DNA from: an uncultured Flavobacteriales bacterium
GTDB lineage: Bacteria > Bacteroidota > Bacteroidia > Flavobacteriales_D > Sanyastnellaceae
Direction of reading: 5' to 3'
Length of the DNA: 64,000 bases
Assembly: GCA_905479115.1 (NCBI GenBank)
Contig: CAJQLF010000004.1
Location: forward strand, 1 to 64,000
Made by a program: the position numbers and the translations under genes. The notes under the pieces were generated by a model. It made no database searches. It was not told the origin of the DNA and saw only the letters and a program-made list of their open reading frames with translations. Positions 34,160 to 43,761 of this stretch are shown here, one piece after another (position 1 is the first letter of the stretch; every line of letters begins with the position of its first letter).

Positions 34160-35554
34160 ATGGCAGCTTGCTCCCCATATATCGAAACACATCGAGACCG
34201 ATTTTTGAATGAATTAATTGATTTGCTGCGAATACCATCGATTTCAGCAGACCCAGCTTACGCAGGAGATGTTGTGCGGTGCGCAGAAGCGGTCGCTCAG
34301 CAGTTAACCGCGGCCGGAGCTGAAAATGTTGAAATCATCCCAACCGAAGGATTTCCGGTTGTGTACGGAGAAAAAATGGTTTCAGAGCATGCCCCTACGG
34401 TGCTGGTGTATGGTCATTATGATGTTCAACCGGCTGTTCCCTTGGAACTTTGGGATTCCCCTGCGTTTGAACCGGTTATCAAGAAGACGGATCTCCATCC
34501 CGAAGGAGCAATTTTTGCAAGAGGTGCCTGTGACGACAAAGGCCAAGTATTCATGCACGTAAAGGCCCTTGAAGCCATGGTGCAATCTGATGCTTTGCAT
34601 TGCAACATCAAATTCATGATTGAGGGGGAAGAAGAAGTGGGTTCAGCGCACTTAGAACCCTTTTTGGAAGCACACAGAGATAAGCTAGCAGCGGACATTG
34701 TTTTGGTCAGTGATACAGGAATCATCGCCAACGATGTGCCGTCCATTACGGTGGGTTTGCGTGGGTTGAGTTATGTCGAAGTGGAGGTCACCGGACCCAA
34801 CCGCGACCTGCACAGCGGATTGTACGGAGGAGCAGCTCCCAACCCCATCAACATCTTGTGTGAGATGATTGCTTCGCTCAAGAACGAAGACCAGCGAATT
34901 TTGGTAGAGGGCTTCTATGAAGATGTGGTTGAGTTATCAGCTGCGGAGCGAAAAGCCATGGCCGAAGCACCCTTTGACGAAGCGGAATACAAACGCAGCA
35001 TCGATATCGGCGCGGTGGAAGGCGAGGAAGGCTACAGCGCCCCTGAGCGCATGAGCATTCGGCCGACGTTAGATGTCAATGGCATTTGGGGCGGATACAC
35101 AGGAGATGGTGCGAAGACTGTGATCGCGAGCAAGGCATCGGCCAAAATCTCCATGCGCTTGGTCCCCAATCAGGACCCCGAAAAAATCACGGAACTTTTT
35201 ACCCGTCATTTCAATGCGATTGCTCCGCCATCCGTAAAGGTGAAGATTACGCCAATGCACGGCGGTCAACCCGCGGTTACACCGACCGATTCAATCGCCT
35301 ACCAAGCCGCTTCTGCGGCGATGGAGGCAACTTTTGGGCGAAAACCTGTGCCATTCCGTGGTGGCGGTTCCATTCCTATTGTTGCCAGCTTTGAACAGAT
35401 TTTGGGATTGAAAACCGTGCTCATGGGATTTGGCTTAGACAGCGATGCCATTCATTCGCCCAACGAACATTATGGCGTTTTCAATTACTTCAAAGGCATT
35501 GAGACCATTCCATTGTTTCACGAGCACTTTGCGCGACTGAGCGCCAAGTCATGA
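34160..35554 (+). CDS. M20 family dipeptidase
   Basis: 464 residues from ATG 34160; the longer upstream frame overlaps proline dehydrogenase and is rejected. Metal-site motifs are all present: YGHYDVQP (His/Asp, about 90-97), GACDDKGQ (about 129), EGEEEVGS (catalytic Glu and metal Glu, about 158-165), a later Asp in VLVSDTG, and a His near the C-terminus (DAIHSPNEHYG). The dimerisation domain contains DLHSGLYGGAAPNP. Members hydrolyse dipeptides with two zinc ions. There is no signal peptide, so it is cytoplasmic. Its stop overlaps the next start (ATGA), so it is coupled to the LEA14-like gene. Confidence 0.93.
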   Translation: MAACSPYIETHRDRFLNELIDLLRIPSISADPAYAGDVVRCAEAVAQQLTAAGAENVEIIPTEGFPVVYGEKMVSEHAPTVLVYGHYDVQPAVPLELWDSPAFEPVIKKTDLHPEGAIFARGACDDKGQVFMHVKALEAMVQSDALHCNIKFMIEGEEEVGSAHLEPFLEAHRDKLAADIVLVSDTGIIANDVPSITVGLRGLSYVEVEVTGPNRDLHSGLYGGAAPNPINILCEMIASLKNEDQRILVEGFYEDVVELSAAERKAMAEAPFDEAEYKRSIDIGAVEGEEGYSAPERMSIRPTLDVNGIWGGYTGDGAKTVIASKASAKISMRLVPNQDPEKITELFTRHFNAIAPPSVKVKITPMHGGQPAVTPTDSIAYQAASAAMEATFGRKPVPFRGGGSIPIVASFEQILGLKTVLMGFGLDSDAIHSPNEHYGVFNYFKGIETIPLFHEHFARLSAKS

Positions 35555-36003
35555 GTCGACTGGGGTATTTTATATTGACCGCGATGTTCATGGGGTGCAA
35601 TGCATTGCAACCTGTTGAAGTCGTGCGGGTTGATGGACTCAGCGATCTTTCAATCTCACGAGGAGGAATTGAGGGAGAGGTGACCCTCGTCTTGGATAAC
35701 CCCAATCCTGTGACCATTCAAGCAAAGACCGTTGACGTTGCTGTAACGATCAATGGGCAAGAGGTAGGGCGGGTAGAACTGCCTTACGCTCAATCAATTT
35801 CCAAAGGAGTAGACCAAACACTCAAGTTGACAGTCCGAACAGAGCCCCGCGCTTTGTTGTCCGTCTTGGAGCAAAATTGGCTGCAAATTTTACAAGGAAA
35901 AGAAGTTGAAGTGAGCCTAGACGGAAGCGTTGAAGGCAGTGCTTTAGGCATCGGGGTGAACATCCCGGTCGTGTCTACTCAAAACATGAAAATACAATTG
36001 TGA
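35551..36003 (+). CDS. LEA14-like (LEA type 2) lipoprotein
   Basis: 150 residues. A lipobox (TAMFMGC, Cys near 16) marks a lipoprotein. The rest is one LEA_2/WHy beta-sandwich: IEGEVTLVLDNPNPVTIQAK (about 40-60, with the conserved NPNP), then VGRVELPYAQSISKG and a C-terminal strand. Such proteins are widespread in Bacteroidota, with no firm function beyond possible stress or membrane roles. It overlaps the peptidase by four bases and the next gene by one base (TGATG), so all three are probably translated in a coupled way. Confidence 0.82.
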   Translation: MSRLGYFILTAMFMGCNALQPVEVVRVDGLSDLSISRGGIEGEVTLVLDNPNPVTIQAKTVDVAVTINGQEVGRVELPYAQSISKGVDQTLKLTVRTEPRALLSVLEQNWLQILQGKEVEVSLDGSVEGSALGIGVNIPVVSTQNMKIQL

Positions 36004-39000
36004 TGGTGCGCATAAACTTTTTAATGGGTGCCGTGGCCGGCACGATGTTGGCCATGCTGGCCTTGGTAGGGAACCTCAATTCTGTGCAGGCGCAAGATGT
36101 GGACGCCATCATAGAAGGAATCAATGTGCGGCACATCGGACCTGGTGCCATGAGCGGTCGTGTGACGACCATTGATGTTCAGCGAGATCGTCCGGAGGTG
36201 ATTTACATCGGAACAGCCAGTGGTGGTTTGTGGCGTTCAGAGACGGCAGGTGTAGCGTGGGAAGCGTTGTTCGACGATCAACCGACTCAAAGTATCGGGG
36301 CAGTCGCCATAGCGCCTTCAAATCCCGATGTGATTTGGGTGGGGACAGGCGAAGGGAATCCGCGCAATTCGCATTCGAGTGGTCGGGGAATCTTCCGCAG
36401 CATTGATGGCGGTGCGACTTGGGAGATGATGGGACTTGAAGGCACGCGAAACATTCACCGCATTATCGTGCATCCTACGGACCACCATACCGTCTGGGTC
36501 GGTGCCATTGGAACCGCCTGGGGAGATAGCCCAGACCGCGGAGTGTATAAGACTACGGATGGAGGCCAAACGTGGGAGCACCAACTCTACATCGATGAGC
36601 GCACTGGGGTAGCTGACATGATCATCGACCCATCCAACCCGGATAAATTGATCGCCGCGATGTGGTCGCATCGGCGAGAGCCTTGGTTTTTTACGAGTGG
36701 CGGCGAAGGGAGTGGTTTACACATCACCTATGATGGCGGACAGAATTGGAAGGAATTTACGGAGGAGGAAGGACTGCCTAGCGGTGAGCTGGGTCGCATC
36801 GGTTTAACGATAAGCGCAGCCAATCCAGATGTCATTTATGCATTAGTTGAATCGGCTAACACAGGACTATACCACTCAAAAGACGGAGGACTGAATTGGT
36901 CGATGATTCAAGGCAAGCAAGTAGGGAATCGACCGTTTTATTATGCGGATATCTACGCAGATCCATCGAATGAAAATCGCCTATTCAACTTGTATTCCAT
37001 GGTGGATATGAGCGAGGACGGAGGCAAGACCTTCCGCACGATTTTACCCTACAGCGGGGTTCACCCGGATCACCATGCGTTTTACATCCACCCCGATGAC
37101 CCCAATTACTTGATAGATGGAAACGATGGCGGACTCAACATCAGCCGAGATGGCGGCCAAACGTGGACATTCGTCAACAATTTACCGCTGGGTCAATTCT
37201 ATCATATTGCGGTGGACAACGCCGTTCCGTACCGGATTTATGGCGGGATGCAGGACAACGGTTCATGGGTCGGCCCCAGCGAAGTTTGGCATGTTGGCGG
37301 CATTCGGAACGAGGATTGGCAGGAGATTTTATTCGGGGATGGCTTTGATGTGTTGCCTGCTGCGAACGATTTGAATACAGCTTATGCGATGTATCAGGGC
37401 GGTTCACTGTCTCGCGTCGATTTGCGCAATGGAGATGCCACATCGGTTCAGCCCGTGCCACCGGACTCAACGGCCCTTCGTTTCGCCTGGAACGCGGCCG
37501 TTGCGGCAGATCCATTCCATCCGGATGGCGTGTATTTCGGCAGCCAATTTTTGCATCATAGCATTGATCGAGGCAATTCTTGGGAGACGCGCAGTCCGGA
37601 TTTGACCACGAATGACCCAGAAAAGCAAGACCAAGCCAATTCAGGCGGATTGACCATTGATGCGACACAAGCAGAAAACCACTGCACGATTTTATGCATT
37701 GCGCCCAATCCGCATCGGGAGGGCGAGATTTGGGTTGGTACGGACGACGGTCGCATTCAGCACACGACAGATGGGGGAGGTACTTGGACGGATCACGCGG
37801 CTTCCATCAAACGCTTTCCCACAGGTGCATGGATTCCTCAGATCCAGGTAAGTCCTCACGATCCGGATGAGGTGTACGTGGTTGTGAACGATTACCGACG
37901 AAACAATTGGCAGCCCTATCTCTACCGCACCATGGACGGCGGAGCGACGTGGGTGCGGTTGGTGCTTGAAACCGGCGAGGTGACGGGCCATGCGCTCTCC
38001 GTTGTTCAGGATCCAGAGGAAGCGTCTTTGTTGTTTTTAGGTACGGAAGAAGGGCTTTTTGTGAGCTTTGACCGCGGGGCCAACTGGAAACGCTGGACCC
38101 ACGATGTGCCTTCCGTTCCAGTGCGGGATATGGTCATTCATCCCCGCGATGGAGACCTGGTGTTGGGGACCTTTGGCCGTGCAGCGTATGTGATCGATGA
38201 CATTGACCCCCTCCGAGTTTTGGCGCGGGATGGCAATGGTATGTTGAGCGAAAGCCTGCACATATTTGACGTGCCGGATGCGTATCAGGTAAATTTTCGT
38301 CGCCACGTTGGTGCACGTTTCCCGGCGGATCATTACTGGAGTGGAGAAAACTACCGAGGAGGCGCACGGGTGCAATGGTACATCCATCCTGACACGGCAG
38401 ACACGTATGAGGAGAATGAGTTGTTATGGGCCGTGCTCAATGCGCAAGGAGATACTCTTCGCAACGGCGCGAAGACTGCCGAAGGGGGCATCCAAGATAT
38501 GAGGTGGCGTTTTGATACCAATGGCATGGACTGGCCCCGCCGTGAAATTCAAAAGAGGAAAGAACAGCCCTCAGGAGGTGGACCGGATGTTGTGCCCGGC
38601 GTGTACACCATTCAACTTGCGTTGGGGGAGCACCGAGCTGAAGCGGATGTGGTGGTGCACCCTGATCCCCGGGTGCCGTATGATCAAAAGGCACATGAGA
38701 TGCGAAATCTGCACCAACGGGTGGTCATGGAGGCGGTGAAACCGATATCCAACGGAATGGATCGGATTCAACGGGCCCTCGCCACAGTAGAAGTCGTAAA
38801 GCAAGAGTTGAAGTGGATACCGGATTCACTGAAGAAGGATGCAACAACGCTGGCAGACTCGCTCAAGTCAACGCTCCAAGGAATCGAGGAGATGTATACG
38901 GAGCCGCGTGATTTTAAGGGAATCGAGAGCGTGACGGAACGGCTGAGTTCGATCATGTGGACAGCATTCTCGATTAACGGCGGAACGGATGCCCCGGGGG

Positions 39001-39167
39001 GTAACGCTCAACGTGCGTTGGAGCGTTTGCATGAGGGTGCATCAGAATTTGCAAAAGCGGTCGATGAGGCGATGGCCGGAGTTTGGATGGATTGGCTGGA
39101 GGCCGTGGAAGCCATAGATCGCTCACCAGCGAGGCTGTTTGAGGCTGCGGGTGAGCAAGAAGAGTAA
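36003..39167 (+). CDS. Large exported VPS10/sortilin-type BNR-repeat protein
   Basis: 1054 residues from ATG 36003. A signal peptide ends in SVQAQ. Ten Asp-box-like motifs (S/T-x-D-x-G-x-T/N-W) are visible, for example SIDGGATW, TTDGGQTW, TYDGGQNW, SKDGGLNW, SEDGGKTF, SRDGGQTW, SIDRGNSW, TTDGGGTW, TMDGGATW and SFDRGANW, forming one or two large beta-propellers over residues 30-740. The C-terminal 300 residues hold a beta domain (VYTIQLALGEHRAEADVVV) and a helical tail. Proteins of this type are often annotated glycosyl hydrolase or VPS10 domain protein. I see no proven catalytic residues, and binding is as likely as catalysis. No T9SS sorting domain is present. Confidence 0.88.
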   Translation: MVRINFLMGAVAGTMLAMLALVGNLNSVQAQDVDAIIEGINVRHIGPGAMSGRVTTIDVQRDRPEVIYIGTASGGLWRSETAGVAWEALFDDQPTQSIGAVAIAPSNPDVIWVGTGEGNPRNSHSSGRGIFRSIDGGATWEMMGLEGTRNIHRIIVHPTDHHTVWVGAIGTAWGDSPDRGVYKTTDGGQTWEHQLYIDERTGVADMIIDPSNPDKLIAAMWSHRREPWFFTSGGEGSGLHITYDGGQNWKEFTEEEGLPSGELGRIGLTISAANPDVIYALVESANTGLYHSKDGGLNWSMIQGKQVGNRPFYYADIYADPSNENRLFNLYSMVDMSEDGGKTFRTILPYSGVHPDHHAFYIHPDDPNYLIDGNDGGLNISRDGGQTWTFVNNLPLGQFYHIAVDNAVPYRIYGGMQDNGSWVGPSEVWHVGGIRNEDWQEILFGDGFDVLPAANDLNTAYAMYQGGSLSRVDLRNGDATSVQPVPPDSTALRFAWNAAVAADPFHPDGVYFGSQFLHHSIDRGNSWETRSPDLTTNDPEKQDQANSGGLTIDATQAENHCTILCIAPNPHREGEIWVGTDDGRIQHTTDGGGTWTDHAASIKRFPTGAWIPQIQVSPHDPDEVYVVVNDYRRNNWQPYLYRTMDGGATWVRLVLETGEVTGHALSVVQDPEEASLLFLGTEEGLFVSFDRGANWKRWTHDVPSVPVRDMVIHPRDGDLVLGTFGRAAYVIDDIDPLRVLARDGNGMLSESLHIFDVPDAYQVNFRRHVGARFPADHYWSGENYRGGARVQWYIHPDTADTYEENELLWAVLNAQGDTLRNGAKTAEGGIQDMRWRFDTNGMDWPRREIQKRKEQPSGGGPDVVPGVYTIQLALGEHRAEADVVVHPDPRVPYDQKAHEMRNLHQRVVMEAVKPISNGMDRIQRALATVEVVKQELKWIPDSLKKDATTLADSLKSTLQGIEEMYTEPRDFKGIESVTERLSSIMWTAFSINGGTDAPGGNAQRALERLHEGASEFAKAVDEAMAGVWMDWLEAVEAIDRSPARLFEAAGEQEE

Positions 39168-39183
39168 TCGGAGAGCCGACGGT

Positions 39184-39825
39184 TCAGCCTAATTTCCAGG
39201 TGAAAAGCCATTGAATGGCCATGTTCATCATAAAGCTGTCCCAACGCTGAACGGGTTGCGCAGGGCGTTCGCTAATGGGCAGCAGGCTTTGAGATAATCG
39301 CGCCTCAATGGCCATGTTTTGGCTCCATTGGAACCCGGCCTGAAGAATTCCTCCGAGGTCGATGGAATTGAGCTCGAGGTAGGTCAAATCAGTATATCCG
39401 TTTCCGTAAAAATCCTCTTCCCCTGCGATTAGAATACTGGGCTGGAGCCCAACACCCCACCACCATTCAGGCTCTGGATTCCAGACCTGGGTCAATGGCA
39501 GATCGATGTAAGTGAACCGATATCGCCAAGAATTGAAGTCCCCATTTTTGGTGTTCGGAACGCGACGGCTGCCTTTTTGGGTATACAAAATTCCCCATTG
39601 CATACCTTTCCTTTCCTTGCGGCGTATGTCCACGGTAGCCCCAGCAGACACCCCGAATTTATTGAAGCCAGAAATTTGATCGCCATAAACTTGGGTGGCA
39701 GAAAGTCCCATGTGAACCCGTGCAGTGAAGGCCAAAGGCTCATCTTGACTCCAAGCGACACTGGCGCAGGATGCGACCAAGCAAATGCCCATGAGCAGGG
39801 CGGGGATGGAGCGAAAGGGCTTCAA
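39184..39825 (-). CDS. PorT-like outer-membrane beta-barrel protein
   Basis: About 213 residues from TTG 39825, which overlaps the stop of the upstream Omp28-like gene (TTGA) and gives a proper basic signal start (KPFRSIP). ATG 39792 is an alternative but leaves a signal without charge. After the signal (VASCASVAWSQ) come alternating beta strands: GVSAGATVDIR, MQWGILYTQKGSRRV, RYRFTYIDLPLTQVW and WWWGVGLQPSILIAGEE. This is the layout of the eight-stranded PorT/OmpW-like barrels common in Bacteroidota. The function is unknown. It is convergent with the VPS10 gene, with 16 bases between the stops. Confidence 0.75.
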   Translation of the reverse strand: MKPFRSIPALLMGICLVASCASVAWSQDEPLAFTARVHMGLSATQVYGDQISGFNKFGVSAGATVDIRRKERKGMQWGILYTQKGSRRVPNTKNGDFNSWRYRFTYIDLPLTQVWNPEPEWWWGVGLQPSILIAGEEDFYGNGYTDLTYLELNSIDLGGILQAGFQWSQNMAIEARLSQSLLPISERPAQPVQRWDSFMMNMAIQWLFTWKLG

Positions 39826-40703
39826 TTCAAATGGATCTCGTCGACGTTGATCACGTACCCATTGGCATCGGTAACCACAGCGAGCACCGTGGAGTTTTCC
39901 AAAACCCAAGCATCTTCCCATGTAAAGGTGACAGATTGCGTGGCAACATCGCCAGCGTTGGCTCCTCCCGAAGCCGCTCCAAATCCAACACCTTCGGCGC
40001 CTTGCACGGATCCCCGTAAGACGTGATTGAATTCATAGTCTTCTACGACTTCTGGACTGGAGGCATAATCCAATTGGTAATCGAGGATGTGGGATTCAAG
40101 AATGAGCCAGGCGATTTGAATGGGCCCATCTACGGTCTCGTAAAATGTGCCGTGCAGGTGCAAATTCAAGTGGTCATTCGCAGGAACCCACTCGAACGCA
40201 TGCTGCAATCCGAGGGAGGGAGTCAATGCGAGCTCTTCCGTAACCTTCTCCTCCCACTGCGCGGGAGCCCAAAAGGAGCCCACGCCGTTGATGCGATTGA
40301 CCCGCCCAACAGGATTGGCTTGGAAGTCCAATTGGTCCCAATACACATCACCTTCTTCCGTCGTCCAATCGGTGTCAAAGTAGCTGTCATCCGTATTGGC
40401 AAGGTTTCCTGCGTGGATGGCCATGACGCTGACCAAGCCGTCGTAGTTTTCGGCGATGCCCTCTGCGATGATTGCTGCTGCAGGGCAATTTCCACATTGA
40501 TGGGCCGTGAAGTCTTCTACCAATACCCGCTTGACCGCTTGAGTTTGCGGCAAGGCGTCAAAGACCGGTGCAGGCCCATACACCGCTTCCAGATAATTCG
40601 TGGTTACGGGAATGACGGGGTCTTCAATTTCGTCGCATCCGCAGAAGCCAAGCACGAGAAGGGGCAGCCACCATCCTCTATTCCGCTCGATTGTTTTTCG
40701 CAT
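39822..40703 (-). CDS. Omp28-related thioredoxin-fold lipoprotein
   Basis: 293 residues from ATG 40703, which overlaps the previous stop by one base (TGATG). A lipobox (LVLGFCGC, Cys near 22) indicates a lipoprotein. The Omp28 domain starts KRVLVEDFTAHQCGNCPAAA (about 60-80), where CGNC resembles a thioredoxin-type active site, and continues with VSVMAIHAGNL and NPVGRVNRING. The C-terminal half is beta-rich. Omp28-type proteins are outer-membrane-associated in Bacteroidota and their role is unclear. The redox motif matches its neighbours, all thioredoxin-fold proteins. Confidence 0.85.
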   Translation of the reverse strand: MRKTIERNRGWWLPLLVLGFCGCDEIEDPVIPVTTNYLEAVYGPAPVFDALPQTQAVKRVLVEDFTAHQCGNCPAAAIIAEGIAENYDGLVSVMAIHAGNLANTDDSYFDTDWTTEEGDVYWDQLDFQANPVGRVNRINGVGSFWAPAQWEEKVTEELALTPSLGLQHAFEWVPANDHLNLHLHGTFYETVDGPIQIAWLILESHILDYQLDYASSPEVVEDYEFNHVLRGSVQGAEGVGFGAASGGANAGDVATQSVTFTWEDAWVLENSTVLAVVTDANGYVINVDEIHLN

Positions 40704-42142
40704 CAGGACCGAATGATTTTCCGGGTTTGATGGCGCTGGCCGTCGACCAAATTCATCACATAGACGCCAGGCTCTAAACCGGTTAAGTCCAGGATCCAGG
40801 TTCCATTGGTTCCTGAACGCTGCTCGGTATGGACACATTTTCCGGCCACATCAAAAATCTGTGCTATTTGCAGATCAGTGGATTGCAGACCAGTAATCGA
40901 CACGTACCCATCGATGATGGGGTTGGGGAATAAGGTCACAGGCACGGCAAATGACTCGCTGATTTCTGTATTGATTTCATTGACAAGAAAGCCTTTGTTG
41001 AGGTTGCTCCAGCTTCCATTGTTATTGACGGTGAAGATGGTATTGATGTTGACGCCGTCGGCATTGAATGAACTGATGTCGCATTCAATGGATCCGCCGT
41101 TCCCAATCAAGTCATACACTTCGAACGTATAGCAGGCGATATCGTCTAAGTTGACCCACCAGTCGTACTCGGTTTGGCTCTCTGTCATATCGCCGAATTC
41201 GATGCCGGCCACTTCATCGCCTGCATCATCGGTGATGGCCCAGCGGTTGTCTCCAGGCATGTTGTCCGTTGTGAAGCGAACACGCACGAGCGAAGTGGCG
41301 ATTTCCGAAGTGAGGTTCATGGTTTCTGATACGCTGTTGTTGCCTTCGTAGTCGTCTTCTGAGGTGACTTCGATGAAGAACATGGAGGTCGAAGGAAAGA
41401 TTGCTTCACCCAACTCGACGACTTCCATTTCATAGGTATCGAGGTTCCCAGTCCAATCGTAGCTGAGGAGTTCAACGCCAAACAAGGTTGAAGCCGTAAG
41501 CGTGAATCCCGTGAGTGGCTCGGTGCCCTGATTCATGACTTTTACAGATAATGGTGTGGGCGTCTCGGGACACGTCCTATTCGGCCCGAGGTATTCGAGA
41601 AGGCTAATGTCGTTGGGGGTGGAAGCCGGCGCACAATCACCCGATTGGAAGTAGCCCGTATGAGCGGCGGCAGTGGCTTGACCGGTCTGTTGCAAAATTC
41701 GATTTGGGCAAACGGTAAAAATGGTGGGATAGTAACCACATTGATACAAGCTAAAGATGTCCCCTCCGTTGTCAATGATGGGATATTCAACGCCGGCGGT
41801 CCAATCTCCCCATGTGTTCGCTCCGGTTCCGTGCAAATCCTCGTCGGTCGTAGAATTGTCCGATTCTATGAAAAGGATGCGCACTTCGTTGGTGCCATCG
41901 GGTCCGTGTGCCTCATAGATTTCTTCAAAAACACCACTCGTGTGATAACTCCAGCATGGCCCACACCAAGTTGCAGAAAAGTCGATGATGACAGCATACC
42001 CCGAGTCGAGATAACTGTACAAATTGTGCTCATCACCTGCGATATCGGTCACAGTAAAATCCGGGGCTACGCTGCCATTCGGTAGTTGGCTTGCTCCAAA
42101 AAAAGGCAGGGCCAGTAGCATCAAAGTGAGGAAGTGTTTCAT
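40703..42142 (-). CDS. Secreted thioredoxin-fold protein with T9SS sorting domain, copy A
   Basis: 479 residues. The signal peptide ends near FFGASQ. A redoxin/TlpA domain (about 20-165) has the active site DFSATWCGPCWSYHTSGVF and the downstream YYPTIFTVCPNRIL. A CARDB/Ig-like region follows (about 180-390), and the C-terminus is a T9SS type A domain (VTLFPNPIIDGYVSITGL ... GVYVMNLVDGQ). The protein is close to the adjacent copy B in length, layout and motifs, so the two look like a tandem duplication. The likely role is thiol chemistry at the cell surface. It forms an operon with the Omp28-like and PorT-like genes, and the terminator of copy B lies upstream. Confidence 0.87.
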   Translation of the reverse strand: MKHFLTLMLLALPFFGASQLPNGSVAPDFTVTDIAGDEHNLYSYLDSGYAVIIDFSATWCGPCWSYHTSGVFEEIYEAHGPDGTNEVRILFIESDNSTTDEDLHGTGANTWGDWTAGVEYPIIDNGGDIFSLYQCGYYPTIFTVCPNRILQQTGQATAAAHTGYFQSGDCAPASTPNDISLLEYLGPNRTCPETPTPLSVKVMNQGTEPLTGFTLTASTLFGVELLSYDWTGNLDTYEMEVVELGEAIFPSTSMFFIEVTSEDDYEGNNSVSETMNLTSEIATSLVRVRFTTDNMPGDNRWAITDDAGDEVAGIEFGDMTESQTEYDWWVNLDDIACYTFEVYDLIGNGGSIECDISSFNADGVNINTIFTVNNNGSWSNLNKGFLVNEINTEISESFAVPVTLFPNPIIDGYVSITGLQSTDLQIAQIFDVAGKCVHTEQRSGTNGTWILDLTGLEPGVYVMNLVDGQRHQTRKIIRS

Positions 42143-42180
42143 GGACTAAAATTTAGAATGTGAATATGCACCTTTTTAAA

Positions 42181-42217
42181 CGAAAAATCCGCACTGCCCA
42201 GAAGGGTAGTGCGGATT
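42181..42217 (-). terminator. Rho-independent terminator of the copy B gene
   Basis: A 14-bp stem (42186-42199 with 42204-42217, one G-T pair) around a four-base loop is followed on the minus strand by ATTTTTCGTTT. It lies 29 bases after the stop at 42246 and separates the two paralogues into different transcripts. Confidence 0.88.
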
Positions 42218-42245
42218 CTTTATCGTTGATTCGCTTCTGGAGCGA

Positions 42246-43721
42246 TTACTTCAAAGTCACGCGCATGGTAGTCGTCTCACCGCCAGCGTTCAATGTTACG
42301 AGGTAAACACCTGCTGTTACGCCGTTAAAGTTCAACACGTGGTTGTGCTCACCGGCAGGCAAAGTGCCCAGATTGTCGTTGATGATTTGCTCACCGACCA
42401 AGTTGTAAGCGGCGATGGTGGCCGCTCCAGCTTGAACTGTGCTGAACTGCAAGTTTGTTCGGTCAACAAATGGATTCGGGAAGACCCGCGTCACATCGCT
42501 TAACGTTTGCTCTTCAACACCCACCGTCATTGTTGAGACACTCATGCCAGCCTGCTCAGTTTCATAATTATATGAACCATCATAGTCATAAATTGTCGAA
42601 ACGTAGACGATGTCATCGTTGTACGTCTTTACAGTGCAGTAACCGTCAATTGAACCCCACTGACTGCCGAAGATGCCGTCGCCGTACGCATCAGAAATTT
42701 CAAATGTGTAGCATCCTGTGGAAGGTGCACTCACCCACCATTCGAATACATCACCTTCTGCTCCATCAATGCTACCTGCTGGCACTGACTCAATCTCGTT
42801 GCCCATGTCGTCGGTGATTGACCATGAGACCTCTTCTGACCAGTTGTCGACCATGATTTCAACGTGGATCAAGGACGTTCCTTCTGTTGCAAGCGCTACT
42901 GATCCCTCAGAGCCATTGTTCACATCGTTGTCGTCTGCTGAAGTGATTTCTATGGTGAAATCGGTGTCCGCATCAAACGCGGCTGTTCCAAGTTGAACAT
43001 TCGTGATTTCATAGGTCTCCAAAGCACCGTTCCAGTCATACGAAAGGATGGAGCTTCCTCCAACCATGACGTCGATGGTAGCGTACTGCAGAGTGGTTAC
43101 ACCCAAGTTCATCATGTCAACGGACATGTTTACGGGCTCACCTGGGCAAGCAGTTGTTCCACCGGTGTAGTTCAACAATGCAGGATCGTTGGCAAGCGTT
43201 GCGGCTGCGCAATCGTTGGCTTGAAAAATAGCTGCATGCTCTTCGACACCCGCTTGGCCCGACTCTGTAAGAATGCGGTTGGGACATACTGTGTAAATTG
43301 TTGGGTAGTATGCTCCGTTGTAATCGTCAAAAATATTCCCACCGTTGTCGATGATCGTATACTCTGTGCCTGTAACCCAGTCACCTTGCGTAGCAGTACC
43401 TGTTCCGTTGAGATCGGCATCAGTAGTAGTGTCGTCCGATTCGATGTAGAAGATGTGCAACTCATCTGTTCCTTCAGGACCATACGTGTTGTGCAATTCT
43501 TCAAAAACACCACTTGTGTGGTAGCTCCAGCAAGGTCCGCACCACGTTGCAGAAAAGTCTAAAATGACCTTCTTTCCCTCGTCAAGGAGGTCATAAAGGT
43601 TGTGCTCCACGCCATTGATGTCGGTGGCGGTGAAGTCTGGCGCGATGCTACCATCTGGCAGCTGTGCAAAGGAGGCAGTCCCCAGCATGAGGGCTGCAAT
43701 CAAGGCGTAAATGTGCTTCAT
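42246..43721 (-). CDS. Secreted thioredoxin-fold protein with T9SS sorting domain, copy B
   Basis: 491 residues, same plan as copy A. A signal peptide ends in TASFAQ. The redoxin domain has LDFSATWCGPCWSYHTSGVF (about 50-70) and YYPTIYTVCPNRIL. A middle beta region follows, and the T9SS type A domain begins at VTRVFPNPFVDRTNLQFS and ends AGVYLVTLNAGGETTTM. Identity to copy A is high in the first 165 residues and weaker after. It has its own exact -7 box upstream and a strong terminator downstream, so it is a single-gene unit, perhaps more highly expressed than copy A. Confidence 0.88.
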   Translation of the reverse strand: MKHIYALIAALMLGTASFAQLPDGSIAPDFTATDINGVEHNLYDLLDEGKKVILDFSATWCGPCWSYHTSGVFEELHNTYGPEGTDELHIFYIESDDTTTDADLNGTGTATQGDWVTGTEYTIIDNGGNIFDDYNGAYYPTIYTVCPNRILTESGQAGVEEHAAIFQANDCAAATLANDPALLNYTGGTTACPGEPVNMSVDMMNLGVTTLQYATIDVMVGGSSILSYDWNGALETYEITNVQLGTAAFDADTDFTIEITSADDNDVNNGSEGSVALATEGTSLIHVEIMVDNWSEEVSWSITDDMGNEIESVPAGSIDGAEGDVFEWWVSAPSTGCYTFEISDAYGDGIFGSQWGSIDGYCTVKTYNDDIVYVSTIYDYDGSYNYETEQAGMSVSTMTVGVEEQTLSDVTRVFPNPFVDRTNLQFSTVQAGAATIAAYNLVGEQIINDNLGTLPAGEHNHVLNFNGVTAGVYLVTLNAGGETTTMRVTLK

Positions 43722-43761
43722 GTTTGTACGAATTGGTTGGTTTGATTTCTCGATATTACCC

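Noticed and set aside
40023-40730. 235-residue plus-strand frame opposite the Omp28-like gene
   Set aside because: The minus-strand gene has a lipobox, CGNC motif and overlapping operon junctions. The plus frame has no recognisable features.
42993-43562. 189-residue plus-strand frame opposite copy B
   Set aside because: It mirrors the thioredoxin-fold gene. A similar shadow appears opposite copy A at the matching place, as expected from the duplication.
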